A stretch of DNA of 64,000 nucleotides from Natronosalvus halobius (GTDB lineage Archaea; Halobacteriota; Halobacteria; Halobacteriales; Natrialbaceae). The first letter of the stretch is position 1; the number at the start of each line of letters is the position of its first letter. Location of the stretch: assembly GCF_024138145.1 (NCBI RefSeq), contig NZ_CP099997.1, positions 1,674,001-1,738,000 of the forward strand, given 5' to 3'. Both the position numbers and the translations under genes were made by a program. The notes beneath the pieces were generated by a model. That model made no database searches, was not told the DNA's origin, and saw only the letters and a list, made by a program, of their open reading frames with translations. Below, piece by piece: positions 27,272 to 35,709 of the stretch.

Positions 27272-28008
27272 GTTCGTCGCACCCGCTGCTCGAGGTCTCG
27301 AACCTCTCGGCGACCGTCGAGGGATTCGAGGTCACCCACGGCGTCGATCTGACAGTGCGCGAGGGCGAAGCCGTCGCGCTCGTCGGGCGCAATGGCGCCG
27401 GAAAGACCTCGACGTTCCGGGCGATCATGGGACTGACGCCCATCGCAAGCGGGTCGATACGACTTCACGGCGAGGAACTGACGACGCTCCGACCGGAACT
27501 CATCCCGCGACGGGGAATCGGGTATCAGCCGGAAAATCGCGACCTGTTCACGGGCATGAGCGTCGAGGAGAATTTCCGGCTTCCAATCTGGACGGCGGGT
27601 GACGCTCGCGGCGTCGACGACGAGGACGCCATGGTCGAGGACATCTTCGACCTGTTCTCCGAACTGGAGTCGCGCCGCGATGCCGAGGTCCAGAACCTGA
27701 GTGGTGGCCAGGGGAAGATGACCGCGATCGGTCGGGCACTCGCACTCAACCCAGACCTGCTCATTCTCGACGAACCGCTCGAGGGACTGGCGCCGGTCGT
27801 CGTCGAGAATCTCAAGACATACATCCGGGAGATCATCGACCGGGACATCTCCGTGCTCATCGCCGAGTCGAACGCGAGCCACGTCCCCGACATCGTGGAC
27901 CGAATGTACGTCATGGAACGCGGCGAAATCGTCGACAGCGGCGATCCGGACGTCCTGGTCGAAGACGAGGACATCCAGATGCTGATGCAAGGCGGTGGCG
28001 GGGAATGA
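27268..28008 (+). CDS. livF: ABC transporter ATP-binding protein, LivF type
   Basis: A 246-aa ATPase. Walker A GRNGAGKTSTFRAIMG, signature NLSGGQGKMTAIGRAL, Walker B LLILDEPLEGLAP, and an Asn (ESNAS) where an H-loop His is usual; LivF proteins often carry Q/N there. It lies between livG and the SDR gene, overlapping each by ATGA, so all five genes are translationally coupled. Confidence 0.93.
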   Translation: MSSSHPLLEVSNLSATVEGFEVTHGVDLTVREGEAVALVGRNGAGKTSTFRAIMGLTPIASGSIRLHGEELTTLRPELIPRRGIGYQPENRDLFTGMSVEENFRLPIWTAGDARGVDDEDAMVEDIFDLFSELESRRDAEVQNLSGGQGKMTAIGRALALNPDLLILDEPLEGLAPVVVENLKTYIREIIDRDISVLIAESNASHVPDIVDRMYVMERGEIVDSGDPDVLVEDEDIQMLMQGGGGE

Positions 28009-28811
28009 CGGCGGGTCATTCGAGTCCCACTGCCGACGAGATGGCAGGCCGCACCGTCTTTGTCACCGGGGCCAGCCAGGGCATCGGCCGTCGGATCGCC
28101 CTCGCGTTCGCCGACCGCGGGGCGAACGTCGCCCTCGCGGCGCGGGGCGACGGAATCGAGGAAACGGCCGCCGAAATCGGCGACCCGTCGCGGACGCTCC
28201 CCGTTCGTACCGACGTCACCGACGAGTCCTCTGTACGCTCGTCGATCGCCGAGACCGTCGACAGCTTCGGCGGCCTCGACGTCCTCGTCAACAACGCGGG
28301 GATCGCCGGACCGACGGCGCCGATTGGAGCGGTCGAGCGCGATGACTGGGACCGGACGATGGCCGTGAACGCCACCGGCCCCTACCTGACGGCGAAACAC
28401 GCGGTGGCTGACCTCCGCGAGAGCGACCGGGCGAGCGTCATCAACATTTCGTCGATCAGCGGCAAACGGCCGCTCGAGAACCGGACGCCCTACGTCGCCT
28501 CGAAGATGGCGGTGATCGGTCTCACCCGGACCCTCGCGTTCGAATTAGGCGAGGACGACATTACGGTCAACGCGATCTGTCCAGGGGCGACCAGCGGTCC
28601 GCGGATCGAGGCCGTCATCGAAGCACAGGCCGAGAGCCTTGGCGTGGAGTACGACGAGGCCAAACGGCGAGTGTTCACCGAGGACGCCGCGCTCGAGACG
28701 CTGGTCGACGCCGACGACGTGGCCGAGATGGCCCTATTCCTCGCGAGCGACGCCGCCCGCCACGTGACGGCCCAGGACGTCAACGTCGACGGCGGTACCG
28801 CCTGGTACTGA
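28005..28811 (+). CDS. Short-chain dehydrogenase/reductase coupled to the Liv operon
   Basis: A 268-aa classical SDR. NAD(P)-binding TGASQGIGRRIAL near residue 22, NNAGIAG at about 104, the catalytic Ser in ISSISGKRP and YVASK (Tyr and Lys), and the C-terminal NVDGGTAWY. The Asp/Arg after strand 2 (LAARGDG) does not fix the cofactor. Because it overlaps livF by ATGA it probably oxidises the imported compound or an early product. It is homologous to, but clearly different from, the SDR at 32733. Confidence 0.92.
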   Translation: MTAGHSSPTADEMAGRTVFVTGASQGIGRRIALAFADRGANVALAARGDGIEETAAEIGDPSRTLPVRTDVTDESSVRSSIAETVDSFGGLDVLVNNAGIAGPTAPIGAVERDDWDRTMAVNATGPYLTAKHAVADLRESDRASVINISSISGKRPLENRTPYVASKMAVIGLTRTLAFELGEDDITVNAICPGATSGPRIEAVIEAQAESLGVEYDEAKRRVFTEDAALETLVDADDVAEMALFLASDAARHVTAQDVNVDGGTAWY

Positions 28812-29006
28812 CGAGTACCTGGGGAACTCCGTCGACGTCCACGACTGAGAGAACTCGGCCACATTCCGAGGTAGCGTACGGAGACCGCCACTCCATTTGC
28901 AGTCCGTGAATTGCTTGCAACCTGTGCTCGAGTGTCGGCGCTTGCACGAACGTCACCACGTAGCTATCTGGCCCTGGCTTCCGTACCACCCTCGAGGACG
29001 TGTTCA

Positions 29007-30407
29007 ATGACGATTAAAACGCCAGTAGACCACCCGGACTACGAAACGCTCACCGAAACGACCCGCGGCGAAGTACTCCGTCCCGACGATGACGGCTACG
29101 ACGAAGCCCGATCGGTCTGGAACGGAATGATCGACCGCCGACCGGCCGTTATCGTTCGGCCAACCGGCACGGCCGACGTAATCACCGCGGTCGAGTTCGC
29201 TCGCGACCACGGCCTTCCCCTCGCCGTGAAGGGAGGTGGCCATAACGTCGCCGGAAACGCCGTCTGCGACGACGGCCTCACGATCGACCTGTCTCCGTTG
29301 GCGTCGGTGCGGGTCGATCCCGCAGCCCGAACCGCCCGGGTCGGTCCCGGCGCAACGATGGGGGATCTCGACCACGAAACGCAGGCGTTCGGCCTCGCTA
29401 CCCCGGGCGGGGTCATCTCGACGACTGGTGTCGCCGGACTCACGCTCGGGGGCGGTGTCGGCTGGCTCAGCCGCAAGTACGGGCTCGCGATCGACAACCT
29501 CCGGTCGGTCGACGTCGTCACCGCGGACGGCAACCTGATCACCGCGAGCGAAGCCGAGAACCCGGACCTCTTCTGGGCGATTCGCGGTGGCAGCGGCAAC
29601 TTCGGGGTCGTCACGTCGTTCGAGTTCGACCTGCACGAGGTCGGTCCGGACGTGCTCTTCGGCCCGACTGTGTACGCCTACGAGGACGCACCCGACATCC
29701 TCTCACGCTACGCGGCGTTCGCTCGAGAGGCGCCGCCGGAGTGTGCCGTCTGGGCGAACAGCGTGGCCGCGCCGCCGCTTCCGGTCATCCCGGAAGAAAT
29801 CCACGGTACCACGGTCCTGGTGCTCGTGCAGTTCTACGCCGGCGACCTCGAGGAAGGCGAGACAGTGCTCGAACCGCTCCGCGAATACGGCGACCCCATT
29901 GCCGACGCCGTCGCGCCGACCCCCTACACGGAGGCCCAGCGTCTCCTGGACGATCTGTACGCCGAGGGGGCTCGTAACTACTGGAAGGCGCCGAATTTCA
30001 CGGAACTCACCGACGCGACGATTGACACCATCGTCGAGTACGCCGAACGGTTCCCGACGGGACAGTCCGAAATCCTCCTCCACCAGGTCGGCGGGGCAGT
30101 CAACGAGGTCGGACCGGACGAGACCGCCTACCCGCACCGGGAGACGGCGTTCATCGCGAGCGTCGCCGCTCGGTGGGAGGATCCGGCGAACGACGACGAG
30201 TGCATCGCGTGGGTGCGGGAGTGCCACGACGCGCTCGATGAAGGAGCCACCGGCGGAACGTACGTGAACTTCGAGGGCGACCAGGAGGGGCGCGAGCGGA
30301 ACGCCTACGGCGTGAACTACGATCGGCTCGCCGAGACGAAGGCCGAGTACGATCCGGAGAACGTCTTCCGGACGAATCAGAACGTCGAGCCGGTGAGGCA
30401 GGGGTAG
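29007..30407 (+). CDS. FAD-linked oxidase (BBE domain, 6-hydroxynicotine oxidase-like)
   Basis: A 466-aa flavoprotein of the berberine-bridge-enzyme group. The PCMH FAD-binding domain has VKGGGHNVAGNAVCDDG, where the His is in the position of the covalent 8alpha-histidyl FAD link, and LTLGGGVGWLSRKYGLAIDN, which lacks the Cys used for a second covalent bond. The C-terminal BBE motif is YVNFEGDQEGRERNAYGVNY. Such enzymes oxidise alcohols, sugars or amines with O2. It follows the SDR gene by about 195 bases and starts at ATG 29007 (MTIKTPVDHPDY). It has no obvious signal peptide. Confidence 0.9.
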   Translation: MTIKTPVDHPDYETLTETTRGEVLRPDDDGYDEARSVWNGMIDRRPAVIVRPTGTADVITAVEFARDHGLPLAVKGGGHNVAGNAVCDDGLTIDLSPLASVRVDPAARTARVGPGATMGDLDHETQAFGLATPGGVISTTGVAGLTLGGGVGWLSRKYGLAIDNLRSVDVVTADGNLITASEAENPDLFWAIRGGSGNFGVVTSFEFDLHEVGPDVLFGPTVYAYEDAPDILSRYAAFAREAPPECAVWANSVAAPPLPVIPEEIHGTTVLVLVQFYAGDLEEGETVLEPLREYGDPIADAVAPTPYTEAQRLLDDLYAEGARNYWKAPNFTELTDATIDTIVEYAERFPTGQSEILLHQVGGAVNEVGPDETAYPHRETAFIASVAARWEDPANDDECIAWVRECHDALDEGATGGTYVNFEGDQEGRERNAYGVNYDRLAETKAEYDPENVFRTNQNVEPVRQG

Positions 30408-30438
30408 GAGGTCGTAGAAGAGGGAGTTTCTCCCCAAA

Positions 30439-31725
30439 TTACTGTCGTTCCGCCTCGCCGTCGAACCGCTTCTCGGCAGAGAGTCGGTGCGCGACCGTCC
30501 CCTCGAGTTCGCAGATTTTGGCCGCATGCGGTGCAATCGAGGCCGCTCCCTCGGCGGTCAGTTGCTGGTGGGTGAGCGTCTTCAGGTAGGTGCCGACCCA
30601 GATACCACCGGTGTACGTCGACACCTCGAGCGTCGGCAGACAGTGGTTCGTCCCGACGGCCTTGTCCCCGAAGACGACCGGCGAGTGGTGGCCGAGAAAG
30701 AGCGAGCCGTAGTTGACGAGGTCGTCGACGTACTCGCGGGGCTCGTCGCTCATCACCTGGAGGTGCTCCATCGCATAGTCGTTCGCGACCGCTATAGCGG
30801 CATCACGGTCTTCGGCGACGATCACCTCGCCGTTTTCCGCCCAGCACGCTCGAGCGGTTTCGGCCGTCGGCAACTCCTCGAGTTGCGCCTCGACGGCGTC
30901 TATCGTCTCGCGAGCGAGCGATTCCTCGAGCGAGACGAGGACCACCCGGGAGTCGGTGTCGTGTTCGGCCTGGGCGAGCAGGTCGGTCGCCACCAGTTCG
31001 GGATCGGCGGTGTCGTCGGCGATGATGAGCACCTCGGTCGGTCCAGCGAGGAAGTCGACGCCGACGTGGCCGAACACCTGTCGCTTCGCCTCGGTCGTGT
31101 AGGCGTTCCCGGGGCCGGTGACGACGTTGACGGTCGGCACGGATTCGGTACCGTAAGCCATCGCCGCGATCGCCTGGGCGCCGCCCACGCAGTAGATTTC
31201 GTCCGCACCAGTTCGATCCATCGCGTACAGCTGTGCGGGCTGGACGCTCCCGTCGTCCTGGGGCGGCGCACAGGCCACGACGTGTTCGACGCCGGCGACG
31301 ACGGCGGGGACGATCGTCATCGCCGGCGACGCGACGAGCGGGTACCGTCCGCCAGGAACGTACACCCCGGCTCGCTCGATGGGGACCACTCGCTGTCCGA
31401 GTCGAACCCCGTCGTCGAACTCGCGCTCGAAGCCCTCGAGGTGGCCGCGCTGTTCCTCGTGGAATTCGTGAACGTTCTCGATCGTCTCGTCGATCACTTC
31501 CCGATCCTCCTCCGAGAGACGTTTTCGAGCCGACGCCAGTTCCTCGTCCGTCACCCGGATCGACTCCCGCTCGACGCCGTCGAACCTGGCGGTGAGTTCG
31601 CGGAGGGCGTCGTCCCCGTCACTTCGGACGGCAGCGATGATCTCCGAGACGGATTCGGTCACTTCGGGTGGAAACTCGAGCGACGGTCGCTCCGCGCCCT
31701 TGATATGCGTGCTATTTTCTATCAC
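30439..31725 (-). CDS. Histidinol dehydrogenase family protein, sulfopropanediol dehydrogenase (HpsN)-like
   Basis: A 428-aa HisD-fold, zinc- and NAD-dependent dehydrogenase. Zinc and catalytic residues are kept: Gln252 and His255 (AQAEHD), Asp354, His413 (AHRLS), and the Glu-His pair 320-321 (MEHLQ). The segments AGVYVPGGRYPLVASPAMT, GPGNAYTTEAKRQVFG and YTGGIWVGTYLKTLTHQ are closer to my recollection of HpsN, which oxidises 2,3-dihydroxypropane-1-sulfonate, than to biosynthetic HisD. A GTG start at 31725 lies 26-32 bases after a TATA-like gtttatc, indicating a leaderless mRNA. It sits among SDR, transporter and regulator genes rather than his genes. The substrate is inferred, not shown. Confidence 0.8.
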   Translation of the reverse strand: MIENSTHIKGAERPSLEFPPEVTESVSEIIAAVRSDGDDALRELTARFDGVERESIRVTDEELASARKRLSEEDREVIDETIENVHEFHEEQRGHLEGFEREFDDGVRLGQRVVPIERAGVYVPGGRYPLVASPAMTIVPAVVAGVEHVVACAPPQDDGSVQPAQLYAMDRTGADEIYCVGGAQAIAAMAYGTESVPTVNVVTGPGNAYTTEAKRQVFGHVGVDFLAGPTEVLIIADDTADPELVATDLLAQAEHDTDSRVVLVSLEESLARETIDAVEAQLEELPTAETARACWAENGEVIVAEDRDAAIAVANDYAMEHLQVMSDEPREYVDDLVNYGSLFLGHHSPVVFGDKAVGTNHCLPTLEVSTYTGGIWVGTYLKTLTHQQLTAEGAASIAPHAAKICELEGTVAHRLSAEKRFDGEAERQ

Positions 31726-31761
31726 GACATGAATTGACGCGGCACCCTCGGATAAACTCCG

Positions 31762-31771
31762 ATGTTAACAC
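31762..31771. promoter_or_regulatory. ATGTTAACAC operator-like element upstream of the HisD-like gene
   Basis: Nine of ten bases match the palindrome ATGTTAACAT. It lies four bases upstream of the TATA-like gtttatc (31751-31757, minus strand) of the HisD-like gene, where an activator next to the BRE would bind. Confidence 0.45.
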
Positions 31772-31824
31772 GGAAACACAGGGAGGCGCCTCGAGATTTC
31801 GGATCGGTCGCGAGAACGGCGACG

Positions 31825-32544
31825 CTAGAGCGGGGTCTCCTCGTCGTCCACGTCCGAGAGCGCCGACAGCGCGGCCCCGAGCAGTTTGCGCTCGCTCCGT
31901 CGGAGGTTCATCGAGACGGCCGTCTTCGAGATGTCGAAGTGATCCGCGAGTTCGTCGAGGGTCGCCCCGCGAGGCGTCTCGTAGTAGCCGAATCGAGAGG
32001 CCGTTTCGAACGTCTTCCGTTCGGTCTCCGTGAGCGACCGGCAGCCGTCGAGCAACCGCCTCGCGCTGTCGGCGTTCTCGAGGAGGTCGAACAGCGTGGA
32101 CGCGCCGAACTGATCCCGGTTTTCGACGTCGTAATCGTTGTGGCGCTCGAGGTCCGCAAGCGTCCTGTCCTCCGCGTCGTCGTCGTCGAAGCCGACGTGC
32201 CAGTGCTCGCGACCGTTTTCGATCTGGAACGGACCGGTGATGTAGCCTCCGTGTCGCTGGATCGTCTTCATCGCGTTCGTCTGTTCGATAACTGTCCCGA
32301 TCTGGGCGACGTTCCCCCGCCGCGAGAGCAGATAGTAGTCGGACATGTTTCGGTGCTCTCGAAGCGTCTGGAGGCCGGTATCCAGCGTTCCGGGGGAATT
32401 TCCCCTGGCGATAAGGCGAGTCTCGAGTTTTTCGGCGTCCGTATCCAGTTGCCACTGGACGGCCGAGAACGCGATGTCGACGTCGTCAGTGGTGTCGATG
32501 AACGGACAGTCGTACTGACGCATGTCGATGTTTAGGTCGATCAT
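31825..32544 (-). CDS. HTH_10 (bacterio-opsin activator-like) transcriptional regulator
   Basis: A 239-aa haloarchaeal regulator. The N-terminal part (MRQYDCPFIDTTDDVDIAFS) is a ligand-sensing region of the type found in many HTH_10 proteins. The C-terminal HTH_10 domain runs from about residue 170: LTETERKTFETASRFGYYET, GATLDELADHFDISKTAVSM, LRRSERKLL. It lies between the HisD-like gene (downstream, same strand) and the divergent SDR gene and has an ATGTTAACAT-like element in its promoter. It is the best candidate regulator of the island. Confidence 0.9.
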   Translation of the reverse strand: MIDLNIDMRQYDCPFIDTTDDVDIAFSAVQWQLDTDAEKLETRLIARGNSPGTLDTGLQTLREHRNMSDYYLLSRRGNVAQIGTVIEQTNAMKTIQRHGGYITGPFQIENGREHWHVGFDDDDAEDRTLADLERHNDYDVENRDQFGASTLFDLLENADSARRLLDGCRSLTETERKTFETASRFGYYETPRGATLDELADHFDISKTAVSMNLRRSERKLLGAALSALSDVDDEETPL

Positions 32545-32581
32545 CGCAGGTCAATACCCGAATGGGGCCCACCGACATTAA

Positions 32582-32591
32582 TTGTTAGCAT
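32582..32591. promoter_or_regulatory. ATGTTAACAT-like element upstream of the HTH_10 gene
   Basis: On the minus strand the sequence ATGCTAACAA matches the palindrome at 8 of 10 positions and runs directly into a TATA-like ttaatg, about 32-36 bases before ATG 32544. Confidence 0.3.
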
Positions 32592-32677
32592 CTCCCTCAT
32601 AGCGTTACCTTTCCTCTCACTGGTCGTCTCTTCACGCGGGCGCTCCCTTCCCTCACCCTCCGCGACCGCCCATTGAT

Positions 32678-32687
32678 ATGTTAACAT
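32678..32687. promoter_or_regulatory. ATGTTAACAT palindrome upstream of the SDR gene
   Basis: A perfect 10-base palindrome, five bases upstream of the TATA-like gttttag (32692-32698) of the SDR gene at 32733. The geometry equals that at the HisD-like gene on the other strand. Confidence 0.5.
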
Positions 32688-32732
32688 TCGAGTTTTAGCG
32701 TGACTCGAGTCAACTAGTCACTCGATACAACG

Positions 32733-33590
32733 ATGACTCAGGATCAAGTCGCCGTCCCAGCGGTCACTCGAGAGACAATTCACACGGTAGATGACGATTC
32801 GTTCGCCGAGGAAAACGTCTGTATCGTCACCGGTGCAGCGTCGGGCATCGGCCAGGCGGTCGCCCTCACCGCCGCCGAGAACGGACTCACCGTCGCCGCA
32901 ACGGACTACGACGAGGCCGGCCTCGAGGAAACGGTCGACCGCGCCGACGAAATCGGTGTCGCCGGGTCCGTAGCGCCGGTGGTCGGGGATCTCACCGTCG
33001 ACGAAGACATCGAACGGATCGTCCAGGAGGCGGCGAATCTCGGCTCCGTGAAGTACCTCGCCAACGTCGCCGGGATGCAACACATCGACGCCATCGAGGA
33101 GTTCCCGATGGACGCCTACGACCGCATCCACCAGATCATGCTCAGAGCACCGATCTATCTGACGAAGCTCTGTATCCCGCACTTTCGAGAAACGGCGGAC
33201 GGGCGCGGGTGCGTCGGGAACATGGCCTCGGTTCACGGCCACTACGTCACGAGCGATAAAGTCGCCTACAACGTCTCGAAGTTCGGCCTGCGCGGCCTCA
33301 CGCAGTCGATCGCCGCCGAAGGCGAAGGCGACGTTCGGTCGTTTTCGGTCAGTACGGGCTACGTCAAGACTCCTCTCGTCACGAACCAGCTCCAGGACAC
33401 TGCCGAACAGCGCGGGATCAGCGTCGACGAGGTCATCTCCGACGTGATGCTCGGCCAGTCCCGCGTCAAAGAGATGATGGATCCGGTCGACGTCGCCAAC
33501 CTTTTCGTCGTCGGGTTCTCGAAGCTCGGGCGCCACCTCGATGGTGGCGACCTGCTCTTCGACGGCGGGATGACCCTGACTTACGAGTGA
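32733..33590 (+). CDS. Short-chain dehydrogenase (3-hydroxybutyrate dehydrogenase-like)
   Basis: A 285-aa classical SDR with an N-terminal extension of about 28 residues. TGAASGIGQAVALT, ATDYDEAGLEE (an Asp after strand 2, favouring NAD), NVAGMQH, catalytic MASVHGHYV and YNVSK, and the C-terminal LFDGGMTLTYE. It resembles the PHB-type dehydrogenase subgroup that oxidises small hydroxy acids and polyols. It is divergent from the HTH_10 gene and has the best copy of the shared palindrome. The partner substrate in the island is unknown. Confidence 0.9.
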   Translation: MTQDQVAVPAVTRETIHTVDDDSFAEENVCIVTGAASGIGQAVALTAAENGLTVAATDYDEAGLEETVDRADEIGVAGSVAPVVGDLTVDEDIERIVQEAANLGSVKYLANVAGMQHIDAIEEFPMDAYDRIHQIMLRAPIYLTKLCIPHFRETADGRGCVGNMASVHGHYVTSDKVAYNVSKFGLRGLTQSIAAEGEGDVRSFSVSTGYVKTPLVTNQLQDTAEQRGISVDEVISDVMLGQSRVKEMMDPVDVANLFVVGFSKLGRHLDGGDLLFDGGMTLTYE

Positions 33591-33607
33591 TCGCGGAGGT
33601 ACTGACG

Positions 33608-33738
33608 CGGATGAGTCCCGAGATGTGAGTAACACGGCGGGCCCCGAGGGTGCGGATACCGGGTGGGCCCCGAGGATGCGGATAACGGGTGGGTCTCGAG
33701 GGTGTGGATAACGGGATGGGTACCGAGGATGTCGTCAG
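33608..33738. repeat. Imperfect tandem repeat, about five units of 25-27 bases
   Basis: Five units start at 33608, 33635, 33660, 33686 and 33712. The best unit is cgggtgggccccgaggat followed by gcggataa. The array begins just after the SDR stop and precedes the convergent TFB gene. A minus-strand open frame crosses it but looks like a by-product of the repeat. Confidence 0.75.
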
Positions 33739-33889
33739 AAGACGTCCGCTCGGATTCTCCAGGATCGTCGGTGGGTCGAGGGGTCAAGTCGGCGAGAAAA
33801 CGGCAACGATTCGCTGACGGACCGATTGTCACGCTCACCACGCTAATGGATCCGAAAATATCGCACTCGCGAGAACGATTTACCGCCGA

Positions 33890-34858
33890 TCAGTACAACC
33901 CGACTGCCTCGATCTGCTCCTGGTACCGGTTGCGGATCGTCACCTCGGTCACCTGGGCGACGTTGGCGACCTCCCGCTGGGTCTTCTTCTCGTTACAGAG
34001 CAGCGAGGCCGCGTAGATGGCCGCGGCAGCGTAACCCGTCGGGGATTTCCCGGAGAGGAGCCCCTTCTCGGCCGTCACGTCGATGATCTCGTTGGCCTTC
34101 GCCTGGACCTCCTCGGAGAGCTCGAGTTCCGAACAGAACCGGGGGACGTACTTCTTCGGGTCGACCGGCTCCATGCCCAGACCGAGTTCCTGAGCCACGT
34201 AGCGGTAGGTTCGGCCGATCTCCTTGCGATCGACCCGCGAGACGGCGGCGACTTCCTCGAGGCTCCGCGGAATGCCCTCGATTCGGCAGGCGGCGTACAG
34301 CGCCGAGGTGGCGACGCCCTCGATCGAACGCCCGCGGATGAGGTCCTCCTGGAGCGCCCGGCGATAGAGCATGCAGGCGACCTCGCGGACGGACCGTGGA
34401 ATGCCGAGTGCCGAGGACATCCGGTCGATTTCGGAGAGGGCGAACTGGAGGTTGCGCTCGCCCGCGTCCTTGGTTCGGATGCGCTCTTGCCACTTGCGCA
34501 GGCGGTGCATCTGACTGCGCTTTTCCGAGGAGAGCGAGCGGCCGTAGGCGTCCTTGTCCTTCCAGTCGATGGCCGTCGTGAGCCCCTTGTCGTGCATCGT
34601 CTGGGTCGTCGGCGCACCGACGCGCGATTTGCTGTCGCGCTCGGCTGCGTTGAACGCCCGCCACTCCGGCCCGCGGTCGATACGGGATTCTTCGACGATC
34701 AGCCCACACCGCTCGCAACTGATTTCGCTCCCCCCATCGCTCGTGACCAGCGACTCGGACTCACACTCCGGACACTGTTTCACCGTCGACTGAGTCGAGT
34801 CCGTTTCTTTCGTAGCCGACGTCGCGGATTGCTCTCGTTCGCGGGTGGGGCGTATCAT
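33890..34858 (-). CDS. tfb: Transcription initiation factor IIB (TFB)
   Basis: A 322-aa archaeal TFB that recruits RNA polymerase to the TBP-TATA complex. N-terminal zinc ribbon CPECESES followed by ISCERCG (four Cys, residues about 28-51), B-reader/linker region ESRIDRGPEWRAF, then two cyclin-like repeats (from about residues 130 and 220; HFSEL-like SEIDRMSSALGIP and VQAKANEIIDVTAEKGL). The ATG at 34858 is preceded at five bases by the strong ribosome-binding site ggaggt and further upstream by TATA-like ggcttaacc, so it is not leaderless. Haloarchaea have several TFB paralogues; which one this is cannot be told. Confidence 0.95.
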   Translation of the reverse strand: MIRPTREREQSATSATKETDSTQSTVKQCPECESESLVTSDGGSEISCERCGLIVEESRIDRGPEWRAFNAAERDSKSRVGAPTTQTMHDKGLTTAIDWKDKDAYGRSLSSEKRSQMHRLRKWQERIRTKDAGERNLQFALSEIDRMSSALGIPRSVREVACMLYRRALQEDLIRGRSIEGVATSALYAACRIEGIPRSLEEVAAVSRVDRKEIGRTYRYVAQELGLGMEPVDPKKYVPRFCSELELSEEVQAKANEIIDVTAEKGLLSGKSPTGYAAAAIYAASLLCNEKKTQREVANVAQVTEVTIRNRYQEQIEAVGLY

Positions 34859-35107
34859 CGGATACCTCCCTGAATGCGACGGGGAAGGTTAAGCCCTCTG
34901 TCCGGTTTTCTGACAGTTACTCGCCAACATTCGGTCGTTTCCGCTCTCGAACTGTGGCCGCCGTCGGCTCTTCGGACGACCCGATCTCGCAAGTCGAGTG
35001 GCGCACGGTGGAACCGACGAATTCGCCGAGTTACCCCCGCAGGCCCTCGTCTCCCAGTGTCCGGGAATACGAGCCAGGCTTAGGTCCGTGTCGCTCGAAG
35101 CGAACGT

Positions 35108-35611
35108 ATGGTCACCGCCACCGATCAGCACCGACGACCCTCGCCCCCGACGACGGTTACGGATCGCGCGGAGCGACCGATTGCCGTCGCCGCCTACGCT
35201 GACGGCTCCGAACCAGTGGTCGAGATGTACACGCACTTCGACGACGAATCGCGGTCGCAGGGGCTTCCACCGCGGAGTGAGCCCCGGATACGCGAGTGGA
35301 TTAACGGACTCCTGGACGAGGGGTTCCACGTCGTCGCGCGCCATCGAGGTGACGTGGTCGGTCACGCCGTCCTGGTTCCGTTCGATGACCGAGCCGAGTT
35401 AGCTATTTTCGTTCGGCCGGCGTACCAGTCGGCGGGGATCGGTACGCAACTCATCAGTCGGTTGCTCGAGTACGGCCGGGAAAACGGCGTGAGTCACGTC
35501 TGGCTGACCGTCGACCGGAATAATCGCATCGCGATGAACCTCTACCGGTCAGCCGGCTTCGAGACGACTGCGCGCAACCGCGGCGACTACGAGATGGAAC
35601 GGTATCTGTAA
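35108..35611 (+). CDS. GNAT family N-acetyltransferase
   Basis: A 167-aa acetyltransferase. The acetyl-CoA loop is FVRPAYQSAGIGTQLISRLL (R/Q-x-x-G-x-G/A form), followed by HVWLTVDRNNRIAMNLYRSA and GFETTARNRGDYEME, the usual motif A/B arrangement. The acceptor substrate is unknown. The first 25 residues are polar and may be disordered; the ATG at 35108 is accepted with some doubt about an internal start. Confidence 0.88.
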   Translation: MVTATDQHRRPSPPTTVTDRAERPIAVAAYADGSEPVVEMYTHFDDESRSQGLPPRSEPRIREWINGLLDEGFHVVARHRGDVVGHAVLVPFDDRAELAIFVRPAYQSAGIGTQLISRLLEYGRENGVSHVWLTVDRNNRIAMNLYRSAGFETTARNRGDYEMERYL

Positions 35612-35709
35612 TCGCGGGACGTGGGGATCGCTCGAGTCCACGATAACGGGGTCGTCAAACGAAGGGAACTCCGCGCTGGCGATCTGTCTGGAGGTCGCAG
35701 CGGACTCGT

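Noticed and set aside
28780-29007. Minus-strand 75-codon open frame between the SDR and the FAD oxidase
   Set aside because: No start context, basic composition and no recognisable domain.
30439-31725. Assignment as the biosynthetic histidinol dehydrogenase of the his pathway
   Set aside because: Not excluded, but HpsN-like segments, catabolic neighbours and a shared regulatory palindrome make it less likely.
30487-31737. 416-codon open frame opposite the HisD-like gene
   Set aside because: Antisense shadow; the HisD-family catalytic residues lie on the other strand.
33581-33841. Minus-strand 86-codon open frame across the 26-base repeat
   Set aside because: The peptide is generated by the repeat and has no other support.
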